Source: Pelomonas sp. BJYL3 | GTDB taxonomy: Bacteria; Pseudomonadota; Gammaproteobacteria; Burkholderiales; Burkholderiaceae_C | NCBI RefSeq assembly: GCF_027257975.1 | Contig: NZ_JANZKX010000007.1 | Span: forward strand, 124,001 to 188,000 | Direction of reading: 5' to 3' | Length of the DNA: 64,000 nucleotides | Shown here: piece by piece, positions 49,526 through 59,718 of the stretch | How positions within the stretch are numbered: position 1 is the first letter of the stretch | Layout: the number at the start of each line of letters is the position of its first letter | Position numbers and translations under genes: made by a program | The notes under the pieces: model-generated | Told to the model about the DNA's origin: nothing | Seen by the model: only the letters and a program-made list of their open reading frames with translations | Databases searched by the model: none

Positions 49526-50323
49526 TCACTGGCCGTGGGGCGCCAGCGCCTGCCAGGCCCCCGGCCCCTCGCTGCGCAGCACGGCCAGGCATTCATGGAA
49601 CCAGGCCTGGGCCTGGGCGTGCTGCTCGGCCAGGTCCTCGAGGTCGCGCACGAAGCTCAGGCGTTCCAGGCGCCTGCAGACCTCGGCCGGCAGGTCGCGG
49701 GCCAGATAGCGCGGGCCGAAGCCACGGCGGGCGGGGCAGTGCAGCAGGCGCAGGGCCTCCATCAGCGGGCGCACCGTCATGGCCTGATAGAAGTGCAGGG
49801 CCTCGACGGCGCGGCCGCGCAGGCGTTCCTTGGTGGGGATGTGCTGGAACATCTCGAAGGCGCTGGCCAGTACGGGAATGCGGGCGCGGGCCGCGGCCAG
49901 GTCCTGCTCGGCGTCGAGGTGCGATTCCTGCAGCACGCCGGTCCTGTCATGCCAGACCCGGCCGTGGCCGTGCAGTTCGACCTCGCGGAAGAGCAGGGGG
50001 TCGCTGCGCCGGATCAGCACGAGGTCCAGTACCAGGAACTCGCTGCAGTCGCGCAGACGGTAGAAGCGCTGGCGGTAGCCCGCGGTGCCGGTGACCTCGT
50101 GCTGCAGGGCGATGGGCGAGAGCGCACCGAGCGCGGCCTCCACGGCGGCGAACACGGCCTCGATGGCCTCGTCGGCCACCACCAGCACGGCGTCCACGTC
50201 CGAGAGCTCGTCGCGGTAGCTGAAGGCGGCGCTGCCCCCCTCCCAGGCCGCGTCGACATCGGGGTGGGCGGCCAGGGCAGCCTGCAGGGTCTCGATCAGC
50301 AGGGAGCGGGCAATGGGCTTCAT
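49526..50323 (-). CDS. Nucleotidyltransferase-domain protein
   Basis: A 265-residue protein with a Pol-beta-type nucleotidyltransferase motif: WEGGSAAFSYRDELSDVDAV (GGS ... DVD) carries the metal-binding carboxylates. Helical C-terminal region (ALHFYQAMTVRPLMEALRLL) looks like an attached HEPN/kanamycin-nucleotidyltransferase-like helical domain. No specific substrate can be assigned. It stands alone upstream of the MOSC gene, with a 19-base gap. Confidence 0.7.
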   Translation of the reverse strand: MKPIARSLLIETLQAALAAHPDVDAAWEGGSAAFSYRDELSDVDAVLVVADEAIEAVFAAVEAALGALSPIALQHEVTGTAGYRQRFYRLRDCSEFLVLDLVLIRRSDPLLFREVELHGHGRVWHDRTGVLQESHLDAEQDLAAARARIPVLASAFEMFQHIPTKERLRGRAVEALHFYQAMTVRPLMEALRLLHCPARRGFGPRYLARDLPAEVCRRLERLSFVRDLEDLAEQHAQAQAWFHECLAVLRSEGPGAWQALAPHGQ

Positions 50324-50443
50324 GCGCCGTGATTGTGGCGAGCGACCGCCGCGGCGCCATCGGTCATGGTCAGCCCGCGCCGGGCCGCACCGTCCAGGAC
50401 CGCCGCCGTGCGCAGGCGTTCACAAGAGCAGGGCTCGGCGCCC

Positions 50444-51799
50444 TCAATAGGCGTCGTTGAAGGCGAAGATGGGCTTGCGCGACTTCCACAGGCCCCGGGT
50501 GAAGTCCGGGAAGGCCAGCGTCTTGAAGCCCTCGGCGATGGACTGCTCGGACAGCGGCGTGATGGCGCTCCAGGCCACGGCGTCGTAGATGTCGATGGGC
50601 ATGGGCGCCTGGGCCTTCAGGGCCTCGACAAAGGCGTGGACCACGAAGAAGTCCATGCCGCCATGGCCTGCGCCTTCGGCCCGCGCCGCGTGCTTCTTCC
50701 ACAGGGGATGGTCGTAGCGGTCCTGGTAGGTCTGGAAGTCCTCCCACTGGTGGGGTGGGCTCTTGCCTTCGATGTGGATCGAACGGTTGAGGTCCATCCA
50801 CAGGCCGTCCGTGCCCTGCACGCGGAAGCCCAGCGAGTAGGGGCGGGGCAGGGAGGTGTCGTGCTGCAGCAGGATGGTCTCGCCGTTCTCGCAGGCCAGG
50901 GTGGTGGTGACCACGTCGCCGAGCTGGAAGCGGGTGCTGGCGCTGGGGTGATCGGCCGGCGCCTTCATCTTGCGGTTCACGTAGTCCTGCAGGCCACGGG
51001 CCTTGCTGGCGAAGCTGCTGATGTGGGTGAAGCGGTTGCCTCGGTGGATGTTGGCGTACATGGCGCAGGGGCCGATGCCGTGGCTGGGGTAGAGCTCGCC
51101 GTTGCGCTGCACGGCGTGCTGGGTGCGCCAGCGCGCCTCGGACCAGCCCTTGGCGCCGAACTCGACGCCGCCGCCATAGGGTCGGGCCGGGTCGCCGCTG
51201 TTGAACTTCACGGCGCGCAGGTCATGCTGGTAGCCGCCCTGCAGATGCACCAGCTCGCCGAAGAGGCCGGCGCGCACCATCTGCAGCACGGCCATGACGT
51301 CGCGCCGGTAGCAGACGTTCTCCAGCAGCATGTAGGGCGTGCGGGTGCGCAGCTGGGTGTCGAGCACCTCCCAGTGGTCCTGCAGGCTGATGCCGGCCAC
51401 CACCTCGCAGCCCACCGGCACGCCGGCCTCCATGGCGGCAATGGCCATGGGCGCATGCCACTCCCAGGGCGTGGCGATGATGACGCCGTCCAGCCCCTTC
51501 AGCGCCAGCAGGCGGTGGAAGGCCTGGGGGTCGGCGTCCTCGCCGAAGACGCGGGGCTGGGGCCGGCCGGCCTTCTCGCACTGGTCCAGGGCCTTGCGCA
51601 GCATCAGGGGCTCGATGTCGCACAGGGCGGCCACCTCCACGTCCTCGCGCCGCAGCAGCTCCTTGAGCAAGACCTGACCCCGCATGCCGGTGCCGATCAT
51701 GGCCAGGCGCAGGCGCTCGCGGCCGGCCAGGGCGCGACCGGGCAGGCCCGCGGCCAGGCCCAGGGCGGCGGTGGACTGGAGAAAGTGACGTCGTTGCAT
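50444..51799 (-). CDS. Exported Gfo/Idh/MocA oxidoreductase (GH109-like)
   Basis: A 451-residue protein. Tat-type signal (MQRRHFLQSTAALGLAAGLP) is followed by an NAD-binding Rossmann domain (LAMIGTGMRGQVLLKELLRR, VAALCDIEPLMLRKALDQCE) and a GFO/IDH C-terminal domain (CEVVAGISLQDHWEVLDTQL, GGYQHDLRAVKFNSGD, GELYPSHGIGPCAMYANIHR). The motif set and secretion resemble family GH109 alpha-N-acetylgalactosaminidases, which keep NAD tightly bound. A sugar substrate is likely; the exact one is not shown. A copy of the repeated word encodes GQVLL near residue 40. Confidence 0.8.
   Translation of the reverse strand: MQRRHFLQSTAALGLAAGLPGRALAGRERLRLAMIGTGMRGQVLLKELLRREDVEVAALCDIEPLMLRKALDQCEKAGRPQPRVFGEDADPQAFHRLLALKGLDGVIIATPWEWHAPMAIAAMEAGVPVGCEVVAGISLQDHWEVLDTQLRTRTPYMLLENVCYRRDVMAVLQMVRAGLFGELVHLQGGYQHDLRAVKFNSGDPARPYGGGVEFGAKGWSEARWRTQHAVQRNGELYPSHGIGPCAMYANIHRGNRFTHISSFASKARGLQDYVNRKMKAPADHPSASTRFQLGDVVTTTLACENGETILLQHDTSLPRPYSLGFRVQGTDGLWMDLNRSIHIEGKSPPHQWEDFQTYQDRYDHPLWKKHAARAEGAGHGGMDFFVVHAFVEALKAQAPMPIDIYDAVAWSAITPLSEQSIAEGFKTLAFPDFTRGLWKSRKPIFAFNDAY
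51667..51680 (-). repeat. Copy of the GGGTCAGGTCTTGC word (minus strand)
   Basis: Minus strand GGGTCAGGTCTTGC inside the Gfo/Idh/MocA gene, coding GQVLL. Confidence 0.7.
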
Positions 51800-51894
51800 G
51801 GTCGCTGAAGCCTCGAGCGAGTGGAGCGGGTTGCGCCGCGGATGATGGCAGCGCCAGGGCGTGTCCGGCACTGCGTCAATCCCGGAGCCGGCAT

Positions 51895-51922
51895 GAAAAA
51901 AGGGCTCCCCGCGGGGAGCCCT
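51895..51922 (-). terminator. Rho-independent terminator of the small lipoprotein gene
   Basis: AGGGCTCCCC at 51901-51910 pairs with GGGGAGCCCT at 51913-51922; on the minus strand the stem is followed by six T residues (51895-51900). It lies 17 bases behind the stop at 51939. Confidence 0.85.
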
Positions 51923-51938
51923 GTCGCGCAAGGACTGC

Positions 51939-52397
51939 TTACTTGGCGACTTCGGCCGGCGTCACCGGCTGGCCGTTCTGCTCGGTCGAACGATCGAAGA
52001 CCAGGCTCTTGCCGAACTGCAGCTGCACCCAGGTCGGGTAGGTGTAGGCGGTGCCCTTGTTGTGATCGATCAGGGCGCCGATGCCGCCACCCAGGATGAT
52101 GTTGCCGTACATGCCCGAGTTCGCGCGGGACACGGCGCGGGCGGTGGCGTCGGGGTTGCCGGGATGGGTGCACAGGATGTCCAGGTCCTTGCCGGAGCGG
52201 CGGATCTGGGTGGTGTCGCCCGACTTGACGTTGAAGCTGCCGTAGTCATTGGTCAGCTTGCAGTCTGCGCCGGTGATCATCTCGCCGGTTTCGCCCTTGG
52301 TCTCCACCTTCATCGGGTGGGTGCTGTCGTTCATCACGGATGCGCAGCCGCTCAGGGCCAGGGCGCCCACCACGGCGCCGATCGTTGCAAATTTCAA
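51939..52397 (-). CDS. Small lipoprotein with glycine motif
   Basis: A 152-residue outer-envelope lipoprotein. The start is TTG at 52397, directly after GGGAGGACTCC, giving KFATIGAVVGALALSGCAS with a lipobox at about residue 18. The body has THPMKVETKGETGEMITGAD, CKLTNDYGSFNVKSGDTTQI and a Gly-rich SGMYGNIILGGGIGALIDHN. It resembles the short bacterial lipoproteins that follow a MND/STH pattern (related to DUF1540-like translocated lipoproteins), but no family is certain. A terminator follows. Confidence 0.8.
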   Translation of the reverse strand: MKFATIGAVVGALALSGCASVMNDSTHPMKVETKGETGEMITGADCKLTNDYGSFNVKSGDTTQIRRSGKDLDILCTHPGNPDATARAVSRANSGMYGNIILGGGIGALIDHNKGTAYTYPTWVQLQFGKSLVFDRSTEQNGQPVTPAEVAK

Positions 52398-52512
52398 GGA
52401 GTCCTCCCAGGGTCTTTGTTGAAATGGGGCCGCAGTGTAACCAGTTGTTTGCGGGACGCCGGGCAGGGTTTCCGGGGGGCTCGGGGGCGGCATCACCGCG
52501 CAAGCCGGACGC

Positions 52513-54594
52513 TCAGGCGGGTCGGCGCAGCGTGCGCAGGGCCTGCCGCCAGCCGCTGCGCCAGGCCTGGGCGGGGGCCTGCGGGCCGGCGCCGTAGCGG
52601 GCCTGATCCCAGCTGCGCAGCAGGGCGGCGGCGGTCTGCGCGGCGGGCCCCATCACCGCCTCCAGGGCCTGGGCCCAGTGGCTGTAGCTCAGGTGCAGCG
52701 GGGCGGGGACGCCCAGCCGGCTGAGGTCTTTCTGCACGCTCAGGCGCTGGCGCGTCCAGGCGTCGCGGGGGCGGCTCTGCCAGGCGTTCCAGGCCAGGGC
52801 CAGGACCAGCACGCCGGCGATCAGCCCCGCGGCGGCCTGGCCGAGCGCGGTCCAGTCGGGGCTCTCGAAGCCCAGCTTGCTCAGCAGCTTGAACTGGTCC
52901 TGGCGCGCATAGCCCAGCACCCACTGCTGCCAGCGGTTGTCCAGGCTTTCCCAGCCATTGCGCAGGCGCCGCCAGAGGTCGGGGCTGACGGTGCCCAGCA
53001 TGCTGCCGACCAGGCCGGGCGGCGGCTCCAGGATCTGGCCGCGCTGGATGCGGTAAGGCGCCACGGCGGCCGTGGGATCGGCGCGCACCCAGCCCCGGTC
53101 CGCCTGCCAGTACTCCGCCCAGGCATGGGCCTGGGACTGCCGGACAACCCAGAAGCCGTCCTGCGGTTCGGGGTCGGCACCCTGGTAGCCGGTGACCACG
53201 CGGGCGGGCATGCCCATGGCCCGCATCATCACGACGAAGGCACTCGCGAAGTGCTCGCAGAAGCCCAGGCGGCGGTCGAACCAGAACTCGTCGATCAGGT
53301 GCGGGCTCTGCTCGCCATAGCGGCCCGGCGACAGCGTGTAGCTGAAGGGCTGCTCGTGCAGGTGCTGCAGCAGCGCCTCCGCCGCGGCCGCCGGGCGCCG
53401 GGACTCCGGCAGCGCCGCCAGGGCCGGGCGCTGCAGCAGGGCGCGCGCAAAGGCCAGGCTGCGCGGGTTCAGGCCGGGGGGCAGGTCCAGGTAGTCGGAC
53501 AGCTCCCGGGCGTCCAGCTGCTGCGGCAGGGCCTCGCTGGCGGGATGGGCCAGATGCTGGAAGCGCAGACGCTCGGTCAGCGGGCGCTGGGTGCGCCAGA
53601 CATGCTCGCGGTCCAGGCGCAGGCGCAGCTCGTCCAGCTGCAGGGTCTCGCCGGCGGCGCTCGGGTCCAGCTCCAGCATGGGCAGCATGCGGATGCGCAA
53701 GGGCTCCAGCGTGAGCTCGTAGCGAAGCCGCGGGCCGGTGGTCCGGGCCTGGCGGCGGGCGGGGTCCAGCGGGGGCTCGCCCGAAGGCAGCTCGTCGGTG
53801 GCGGTCCAGAGGCGGCCGTCGAAGTCGCTCAGCACCGGGCCGCGGAAGTACCACTGGCGCGGATCTGGCTGGCCCTCCAGCACCCGCAGCCGCATGGCGA
53901 TGCTCTGGTCGTTGGCGATCTCGCTGATGCCGCCGAACTGGAGGCGGTCGGACAGGCCGGTGCGTCCCACGCCTTCGGCCGGGATGCCCCACAGCGGCCC
54001 GATGCGGGGGAACAGCAGGAACAGGGCCACCATCACCGGCAGGCCCTGCAGCGTCACCCGCGCCGCCTGCCTGGCGGCCAGGGCCAGATGAGGCTGGCCC
54101 AGGGGCATCTGGGCCAGCACCAGCGCGGTCAGCAGACCCCAGGTGCAGGCCACGGTCCACAGCGCCGTCAGCAGGGACTGGGAATAGAGGAAGTGGGTCA
54201 GGACCAGGAAGAAGCCGAGGAAGAACACCACGAAGGCGTCGCGCCGGGCCCGCAGTTCCAGGGTCTTGAGCCCCATCAGCAGGACCAGCAGGGTGATGCC
54301 CGGCTCGCGGCCCAGCAGGGTGCGGAACTGCAGCCAGTTCGCGAGCACGGCCACGCCCAGCACGAGGGTGAGGGTCCAGCGGCCGGGCAGGGGGCGGTTG
54401 GAGGCGGCCAGCCAGCCCCGCCAGCCCAGCACCAGGCCGGCCAGGCCCAGGCACCAGGCGGGCAGGTGGTCCGCGTGGGGCAGCAGGGTGGCGGCGATCA
54501 GGCCCAGCAGGAAGAAGGTGTCCCGCGCCTCGCGGCCGGGCGGTCGCCAGCGCAGGGCCTGCCAGGGCCAGGTCTTGCCTTCCGTTGCGCTCAT
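52513..54594 (-). CDS. TgpA-type membrane transglutaminase (DUF3488)
   Basis: A 693-residue membrane protein. Five or six N-terminal helices precede a periplasmic DUF3488 part and a transglutaminase-like domain with catalytic Cys in RRLGFCEHFASAFVVMMRAM, His in RQSQAHAWAEYW and Asp in VRADPTAAVAPYR; a final membrane helix (AAGLIAGVLVLALAWNAW) and a DUF4129-like tail follow. It matches TgpA, essential in Pseudomonas. It starts with an ATGA overlap on the DUF58 gene and is the last gene of the MoxR-DUF58-TgpA operon. A one-mismatch copy of the repeated word is at 54565-54579. Confidence 0.9.
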   Translation of the reverse strand: MSATEGKTWPWQALRWRPPGREARDTFFLLGLIAATLLPHADHLPAWCLGLAGLVLGWRGWLAASNRPLPGRWTLTLVLGVAVLANWLQFRTLLGREPGITLLVLLMGLKTLELRARRDAFVVFFLGFFLVLTHFLYSQSLLTALWTVACTWGLLTALVLAQMPLGQPHLALAARQAARVTLQGLPVMVALFLLFPRIGPLWGIPAEGVGRTGLSDRLQFGGISEIANDQSIAMRLRVLEGQPDPRQWYFRGPVLSDFDGRLWTATDELPSGEPPLDPARRQARTTGPRLRYELTLEPLRIRMLPMLELDPSAAGETLQLDELRLRLDREHVWRTQRPLTERLRFQHLAHPASEALPQQLDARELSDYLDLPPGLNPRSLAFARALLQRPALAALPESRRPAAAAEALLQHLHEQPFSYTLSPGRYGEQSPHLIDEFWFDRRLGFCEHFASAFVVMMRAMGMPARVVTGYQGADPEPQDGFWVVRQSQAHAWAEYWQADRGWVRADPTAAVAPYRIQRGQILEPPPGLVGSMLGTVSPDLWRRLRNGWESLDNRWQQWVLGYARQDQFKLLSKLGFESPDWTALGQAAAGLIAGVLVLALAWNAWQSRPRDAWTRQRLSVQKDLSRLGVPAPLHLSYSHWAQALEAVMGPAAQTAAALLRSWDQARYGAGPQAPAQAWRSGWRQALRTLRRPA

Positions 54595-55613
54595 GCCGCT
54601 GGCTCCTGCTCCTCGGGCAGGCCATGCAGGGCCAGCGCGCGCAGGCAGGCCTGCAGGTGGCCGTCGCCGCTGTCGGGATCCAGCTGGCGGCCGGGGATCT
54701 GCAGGCCGAAGCGCAGGCCCTGGCCATCGGCCTGGCGCACCCAGGCGCAGAGGCGGGCCAGGCGGGCCTCGTCGTCCAGCCCGGCGGTGTCGGCCCAGCG
54801 CAGCCACAGAGCCTGGCCCTGGGGCGGCAGGCGCTCGCGCACCCACCACTGCGGCGGGGCGTCGCCCTGGGGCAGGGCCTTCTTCCAATGGATGTCCCGC
54901 GGACGGTCGCCGCGCTGGTAGGGGCGCAGGCCCTGGACCTCGTCGCCGCCGCGCGCGCCGGCGGCCGGGGTCTGCAGGCGCGGGCCGTCACCGCTGCCGC
55001 CAGGCAGGGCGGGCGGCAGCGCCTCGGCCCTGGGATAGACCAGCAGCGGGCTGGCCGGCCGCCAGTAGCTCCAGGCGCGGAACAGGCCCAGGGGAAAGCG
55101 GGTTTCCAGGCGCAGGGCGGGCAGGGCGTGCAGGCCGCGGGGCAGGGCGGGCAGGGCCACCTGGACCTGGGCATGGCCCTGGGCGGGCACGTCCGCCCAG
55201 GCGCTGCCGCCCAGCGGGTCGGCCTTCAGGAACTGGCGCCACTCCCGGCGGTCTGCCGCCAGGGCGATGCCGTAGCGGGCGGGGCCGGCGTTGTGCAGGC
55301 GCAGCAGCAAGGGCGCCTCGCTGCCGGCCTCCACGGCGTCGGGCGGGCGCAGGTCCAGGTCCAGGCCGCGCAGATTGGCATGGGTCGCCAGCATGGAGGC
55401 CAGTCCGGCCCCGGCCAGCAGGAAGCTCAGCGCAAAGCCCAGGCTCAGCTGCTCGTTGATGGAGGCCAGCAGCAGCACCGCCAGCGTGGCGCAGAAGAAC
55501 AGGCCCGGCCGCGTGGGCAGGATGTAGAGGTTGCGCTGGGTCAGGTGGTGGGTGTCGGCACGCGGGTGGCGGGCGCTCCACCATCGCTGCCAGCGGCTTG
55601 CGAGCGAGGCCAT
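54591..55613 (-). CDS. DUF58 (von Willebrand A-like) membrane protein
   Basis: A 340-residue protein. Two hydrophobic segments (PTRPGLFFCATLAVLLLASI, LSLGFALSFLLAGAGLASML) are followed by the DUF58 domain with the conserved motif RGGDEVQGLRPYQRGDRPRD followed by IHWKKALPQ. It typically sits between MoxR and TgpA, where the ATPase remodels it. It begins five bases after the moxR stop and overlaps the TgpA start by four bases. The ATG at 55613 is chosen because it is the first before the hydrophobic segments. Confidence 0.88.
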   Translation of the reverse strand: MASLASRWQRWWSARHPRADTHHLTQRNLYILPTRPGLFFCATLAVLLLASINEQLSLGFALSFLLAGAGLASMLATHANLRGLDLDLRPPDAVEAGSEAPLLLRLHNAGPARYGIALAADRREWRQFLKADPLGGSAWADVPAQGHAQVQVALPALPRGLHALPALRLETRFPLGLFRAWSYWRPASPLLVYPRAEALPPALPGGSGDGPRLQTPAAGARGGDEVQGLRPYQRGDRPRDIHWKKALPQGDAPPQWWVRERLPPQGQALWLRWADTAGLDDEARLARLCAWVRQADGQGLRFGLQIPGRQLDPDSGDGHLQACLRALALHGLPEEQEPAA

Positions 55614-55618
55614 GACCG

Positions 55619-56557
<939 letters not shown>

Positions 56558-56630
56558 AGGCCAAGCACCATAACCCAAATGCAGGGCGATGGCTTGCGCC
56601 ATACAAGAGTTCCTGGAGACCGTGCCTGCG

Positions 56631-57566
56631 ATGTCCACCGCCTTCCTCAGTCACCCCGACTGCCGCCGCCATGACATGGGCGCCGGCCACCCCGAATGCC
56701 CGCAACGCCTGGACGCCATCGACGACTGGCTGATCGCCAACGGCCTGGACATCGCCCTGAGCCGCCATGACGCACCGCTGGCCGAGCTGAAGGACGTCGA
56801 GCTGGCCCACACCCACGGCTATGTGAGCGAGATCCGCGACGTGCTGGAGGCCGTGGCCGCCAGCGGCGAATGCAAGGCCATCGACCCGGACACCATCGCC
56901 AATCCCTACACCTGGAGCGCCGCCCTGCGTGCCGCCGGCGCCGCCGTGCGGGCCACGGACCTGGTGCTGGACCGCCAGGCCGAGAATGCCTTCTGCGCCG
57001 TGCGCCCGCCGGGCCACCATGCCACGCGGGACCAGAGCATGGGCTTCTGCTTCTTCAACAACGTGGCCATCGCCGCCCGCCACGCGCTGGACGTGCGAGG
57101 CCTGGACCGCGTGGCCGTGGTCGACTTCGACGTGCACCACGGCAACGGCACGGAAGACATCCTCGCGGGCGACGACCGCGTGCTGATGGTGGGCATCTTC
57201 CAGCACCCGCTCTATCCCTACAGCGGCGCCGTGCCCAAGGGCGAGAACATGGTCAACGTGCCCATCCCGGCCTACACGCGGGGCGGGGAGATCCGCGAGA
57301 TGATCGAGGCCATGTGGATGCCCGCGCTGGAGCGCTTCCGCCCGCAGATGATCTTCATCTCGGCCGGCTTCGACGCGCACCGCGAGGACGACCTCGGCCA
57401 GCTGGGCCTGGTCGAGGCCGACTACGAATGGATCACCCTGCGCATCAAGGACATCGCCGCGCGGCATGCCCAAGGGCGCATCGTCTCGGTGCTGGAGGGC
57501 GGCTACCATCTGGGGGCCCTGGCGCGCAGCGTGGGAACGCATCTCAGAGTCCTCACGGGCGTCTGA
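56631..57566 (+). CDS. Histone-deacetylase-family amidohydrolase
   Basis: A 311-residue HDAC-like zinc amidohydrolase. It has HPECPQRLDAIDDWL, AVRPPGHHATRDQSMGFCFF with the tandem His, the zinc ligands in VVDFDVHHGNGTED, GFDAHREDDLGQLGL, and SVLEGGYHLGALARS. Bacterial members act on acetylpolyamines or other acetyl-amides; the specific substrate is not told by sequence. A hairpin terminator follows the stop. Confidence 0.9.
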   Translation: MSTAFLSHPDCRRHDMGAGHPECPQRLDAIDDWLIANGLDIALSRHDAPLAELKDVELAHTHGYVSEIRDVLEAVAASGECKAIDPDTIANPYTWSAALRAAGAAVRATDLVLDRQAENAFCAVRPPGHHATRDQSMGFCFFNNVAIAARHALDVRGLDRVAVVDFDVHHGNGTEDILAGDDRVLMVGIFQHPLYPYSGAVPKGENMVNVPIPAYTRGGEIREMIEAMWMPALERFRPQMIFISAGFDAHREDDLGQLGLVEADYEWITLRIKDIAARHAQGRIVSVLEGGYHLGALARSVGTHLRVLTGV

Positions 57567-57589
57567 TCATTCCCTGGCGCAAGGCTCAC

Positions 57590-57614
57590 AAGGGCGGCTG
57601 CAGGCCGCCCTTTT
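57590..57614 (+). terminator. Rho-independent terminator
   Basis: AAGGGCGGC (57590-57598) pairs with GCCGCCCTT (57604-57612) across a five-base loop, followed by TT. It separates the deacetylase-like gene from the MscS gene 20 bases on. Confidence 0.8.
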
Positions 57615-57633
57615 CGGTTTCTGAAGAAAGTGC

Positions 57634-58902
57634 ATGAGTACCCAATCCCTTGATTTCGAGGAAGTGCAGCGCCTGCTGTCCTCCTTCGCCACGACGTCGG
57701 CCCTGATGGAGCTGGGCCTGCTCCTGGGCTGCCTGGCCCTGTCGTGGCTGATCGTCTCGCGCCTGAAGCGCTTCATGCAGGACCGCCCGGCCTCGGTGCT
57801 GTTCGGCAGCCATGTGGTGGACGGCGTGCTCTTCCCGGTGCTGGCCCTCGTGGCGGCCTTTGCCGCGCGGCGGGCGCTGCCCATGCTGGGCATCAAGTCG
57901 GCGGTGTTCAAGCTGATCATCCCGGTGCTGGTGTCCCTGGTGGTGATCCGGCTGACGGCCCGCGTGCTGCGCGCGGCCATGCCGGAGTCGCGCTGGGTGG
58001 GCCTGCTGGAGCGCAGCGTGTCCTGGCTGGCGTGGGGCGGCTCCATCCTGTGGATCACGGGCCTGCTGCCGGCGGTGATGGAGGAGCTGGAGAACATCTC
58101 CTGGAAGATGGGCAACAGCCAGGTCACGCTGCGGGCCATGATCGAGGGCAGCCTGACCGCGGTTTTCGTGATGGTGCTGGCGCTGTGGCTCTCGGCCGTG
58201 ATCGAAGGGCGCCTGCTGCGCAATGCCACGACGGACCTCTCCCTGCGCAAGATCGCCGTCAACCTGACACGGGCGGTGCTGCTCTTCATCGGCCTGCTGC
58301 TGGCGCTGAGCGCCGCGGGCATCGACCTCACCGCCCTGGGCGTGCTGGGCGGCGCCGTGGGCGTGGGCCTGGGCTTCGGCCTGCAGAAGCTGGCGGCCAA
58401 TTACGTCTCGGGCTTCGTGATCCTGGCCGAGCGCTCGCTGCGCATCGGGGACATGGTCAAGGTCGACAACTTCGAGGGCCGCATCTCCGACATCAAGACC
58501 CGCTACACCGTCATCCGCGCCCTCAATGGCCGCGAGGCCATCGTGCCCAACGAGACCCTGATCACCACCCGCGTGGAGAACTCCTCCCTGGCCGATCCCA
58601 AGGTGCTGCTCAGCACGGTCGTGCAGGTGGACTACTCAGCCGACCTGGACGTGGTGATGCCCGCCCTGGTCACGGCCGTGTCCGAGGTGCCGCGCGTGCT
58701 CAAGGACCCCGTGCCGACGGTGCAGCTGAGCAACTTCGCCGCCGACGGCCTGGAGCTGACCATCGTCTTCTGGATCTGCGACCCCGAGAACGGCCAGGGC
58801 GGCGTGCGCTCGGAGGTCAACCTGAGCATCCTGCGCACGCTGCGCCAGATGGGGGTGGAGATCCCCTATCCGCAGCGGGTGGTGCATCAGGGCAAGACCT
58901 GA
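57634..58902 (+). CDS. MscS-family mechanosensitive channel
   Basis: A 422-residue channel. Five N-terminal hydrophobic segments precede the pore helix (LTALGVLGGAVGVGLGFGLQ, then KLAANYVSGFVILAERSLRI), the MscS beta-domain (GDMVKVDNFEGRISDIKTRY, VIRALNGREAIVPNETLITT) and the C-terminal cytoplasmic domain. It releases solutes on hypo-osmotic shock. The last codons and stop (GGC AAG ACC TGA) lie inside a copy of the repeated word. Confidence 0.9.
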   Translation: MSTQSLDFEEVQRLLSSFATTSALMELGLLLGCLALSWLIVSRLKRFMQDRPASVLFGSHVVDGVLFPVLALVAAFAARRALPMLGIKSAVFKLIIPVLVSLVVIRLTARVLRAAMPESRWVGLLERSVSWLAWGGSILWITGLLPAVMEELENISWKMGNSQVTLRAMIEGSLTAVFVMVLALWLSAVIEGRLLRNATTDLSLRKIAVNLTRAVLLFIGLLLALSAAGIDLTALGVLGGAVGVGLGFGLQKLAANYVSGFVILAERSLRIGDMVKVDNFEGRISDIKTRYTVIRALNGREAIVPNETLITTRVENSSLADPKVLLSTVVQVDYSADLDVVMPALVTAVSEVPRVLKDPVPTVQLSNFAADGLELTIVFWICDPENGQGGVRSEVNLSILRTLRQMGVEIPYPQRVVHQGKT

Positions 58903-58905
58903 CCC
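58891..58905 (-). repeat. Copy of the GGGTCAGGTCTTGC word (minus strand)
   Basis: Minus strand GGGTCAGGTCTTGCC spans the MscS stop codon, which ends GKT-stop, as does the 69-residue gene with the copy at 18709. Confidence 0.7.
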
Positions 58906-58937
58906 CTGCCGCTTGCCATGGGGGGCCGCCGACGCCC

Positions 58938-59069
58938 TCAGTGGCTGGACAGGAAAATCCCGATCGCGACCACGCCAAGCCCGACAAGGGCCGCGACGAC
59001 CACCGCTGCAGCCAGGGTCTCGCGAGCACGCTGCTCGTCACGGAAATGTGATTTGATCCAGGCGTTCAC
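58938..59069 (-). CDS. Small single-helix membrane protein
   Basis: A 43-residue protein starting with GTG at 59069: a basic/polar front (NAWIKSHFRDEQRARETL) then one membrane helix (AAAVVVAALVGLGVVAIGIF) and a short LSSH end. GGAG lies eight bases before the start. It begins 18 bases after the stop of the 143-residue membrane protein, so the two probably form one unit. No family is recognised. Confidence 0.5.
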   Translation of the reverse strand: MNAWIKSHFRDEQRARETLAAAVVVAALVGLGVVAIGIFLSSH

Positions 59070-59087
59070 TGTTGACGCTCCATCGAT

Positions 59088-59519
59088 TCAGACGCCGCTG
59101 GTGCGGAAATGCACGAGGGCGTAGGCTGCTGCGGCCAGCGCGGTCAGGATGACCGACGCAAGAAGCGTAGCAAAGTGCTGCGGCCACCTCACGCCAGCAG
59201 GGACATTGACCACGGTGGGAAATACGGAGCCACCAGCGGCCAGCAGCGCGCTCAGCAGCAGCAGGAAGATGAGGCCGCCGTTGGCCCACCCCGCAAGGTC
59301 ATGCGCCAAGGGCCTTGCCGATGCCCCGGGTTCGGCGATCTCGTAAAGGGCCGACACGCAAAAACCCATGGCCCCCCAACAAAGCTGCCCATCCTTGATG
59401 GGCGTCAGCAACCTCAGTTGCGCAGCGACGTTCGGCGGGAGCGGGAGAAAGCAGAAGAGCCCGAGCAGCACCAAGGGCGCCAGGAGCGGAACGACAACGG
59501 TCACCAGGAACCACCCCAT
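59088..59519 (-). CDS. Predicted membrane protein
   Basis: A 143-residue inner-membrane protein with four hydrophobic stretches: FLVTVVVPLLAPLVLLGLFC, LCWGAMGFCVSALYEIAE, ANGGLIFLLLLSALLAAGGS and FATLLASVILTALAAAAYAL. AAGGAGG precedes the ATG at 59519. GC content is lower than its neighbours. I do not recognise a family. It overlaps no other gene and is followed by the 43-residue protein. Confidence 0.65.
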   Translation of the reverse strand: MGWFLVTVVVPLLAPLVLLGLFCFLPLPPNVAAQLRLLTPIKDGQLCWGAMGFCVSALYEIAEPGASARPLAHDLAGWANGGLIFLLLLSALLAAGGSVFPTVVNVPAGVRWPQHFATLLASVILTALAAAAYALVHFRTSGV

Positions 59520-59661
59520 CAAGCCTCCTTGGCACATTGTTGGACACGGGGCCGTCCATGGCTCAGGTGGCAGAGAAGCCTGCATGGGCGGTCGCCGGAG
59601 TCTATGGGCCATGCGTCGCTCGTGCCCGGCGAAGCTCCTGAAGTGTGGTGAGCCGCGCATG

Positions 59662-59687
59662 AAAAAACGCGACCCGAGGGTCGCGTT
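59662..59687 (-). terminator. Rho-independent terminator of the binding-protein gene
   Basis: AACGCGACC (59666-59674) pairs with GGTCGCGTT (59679-59687); on the minus strand the stem is followed by six T residues. It lies 31 bases behind the stop at 59719. Confidence 0.85.
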
Positions 59688-59718
59688 CTTCATGGGGCCG
59701 CAAGAGCCGTCGAGGCGC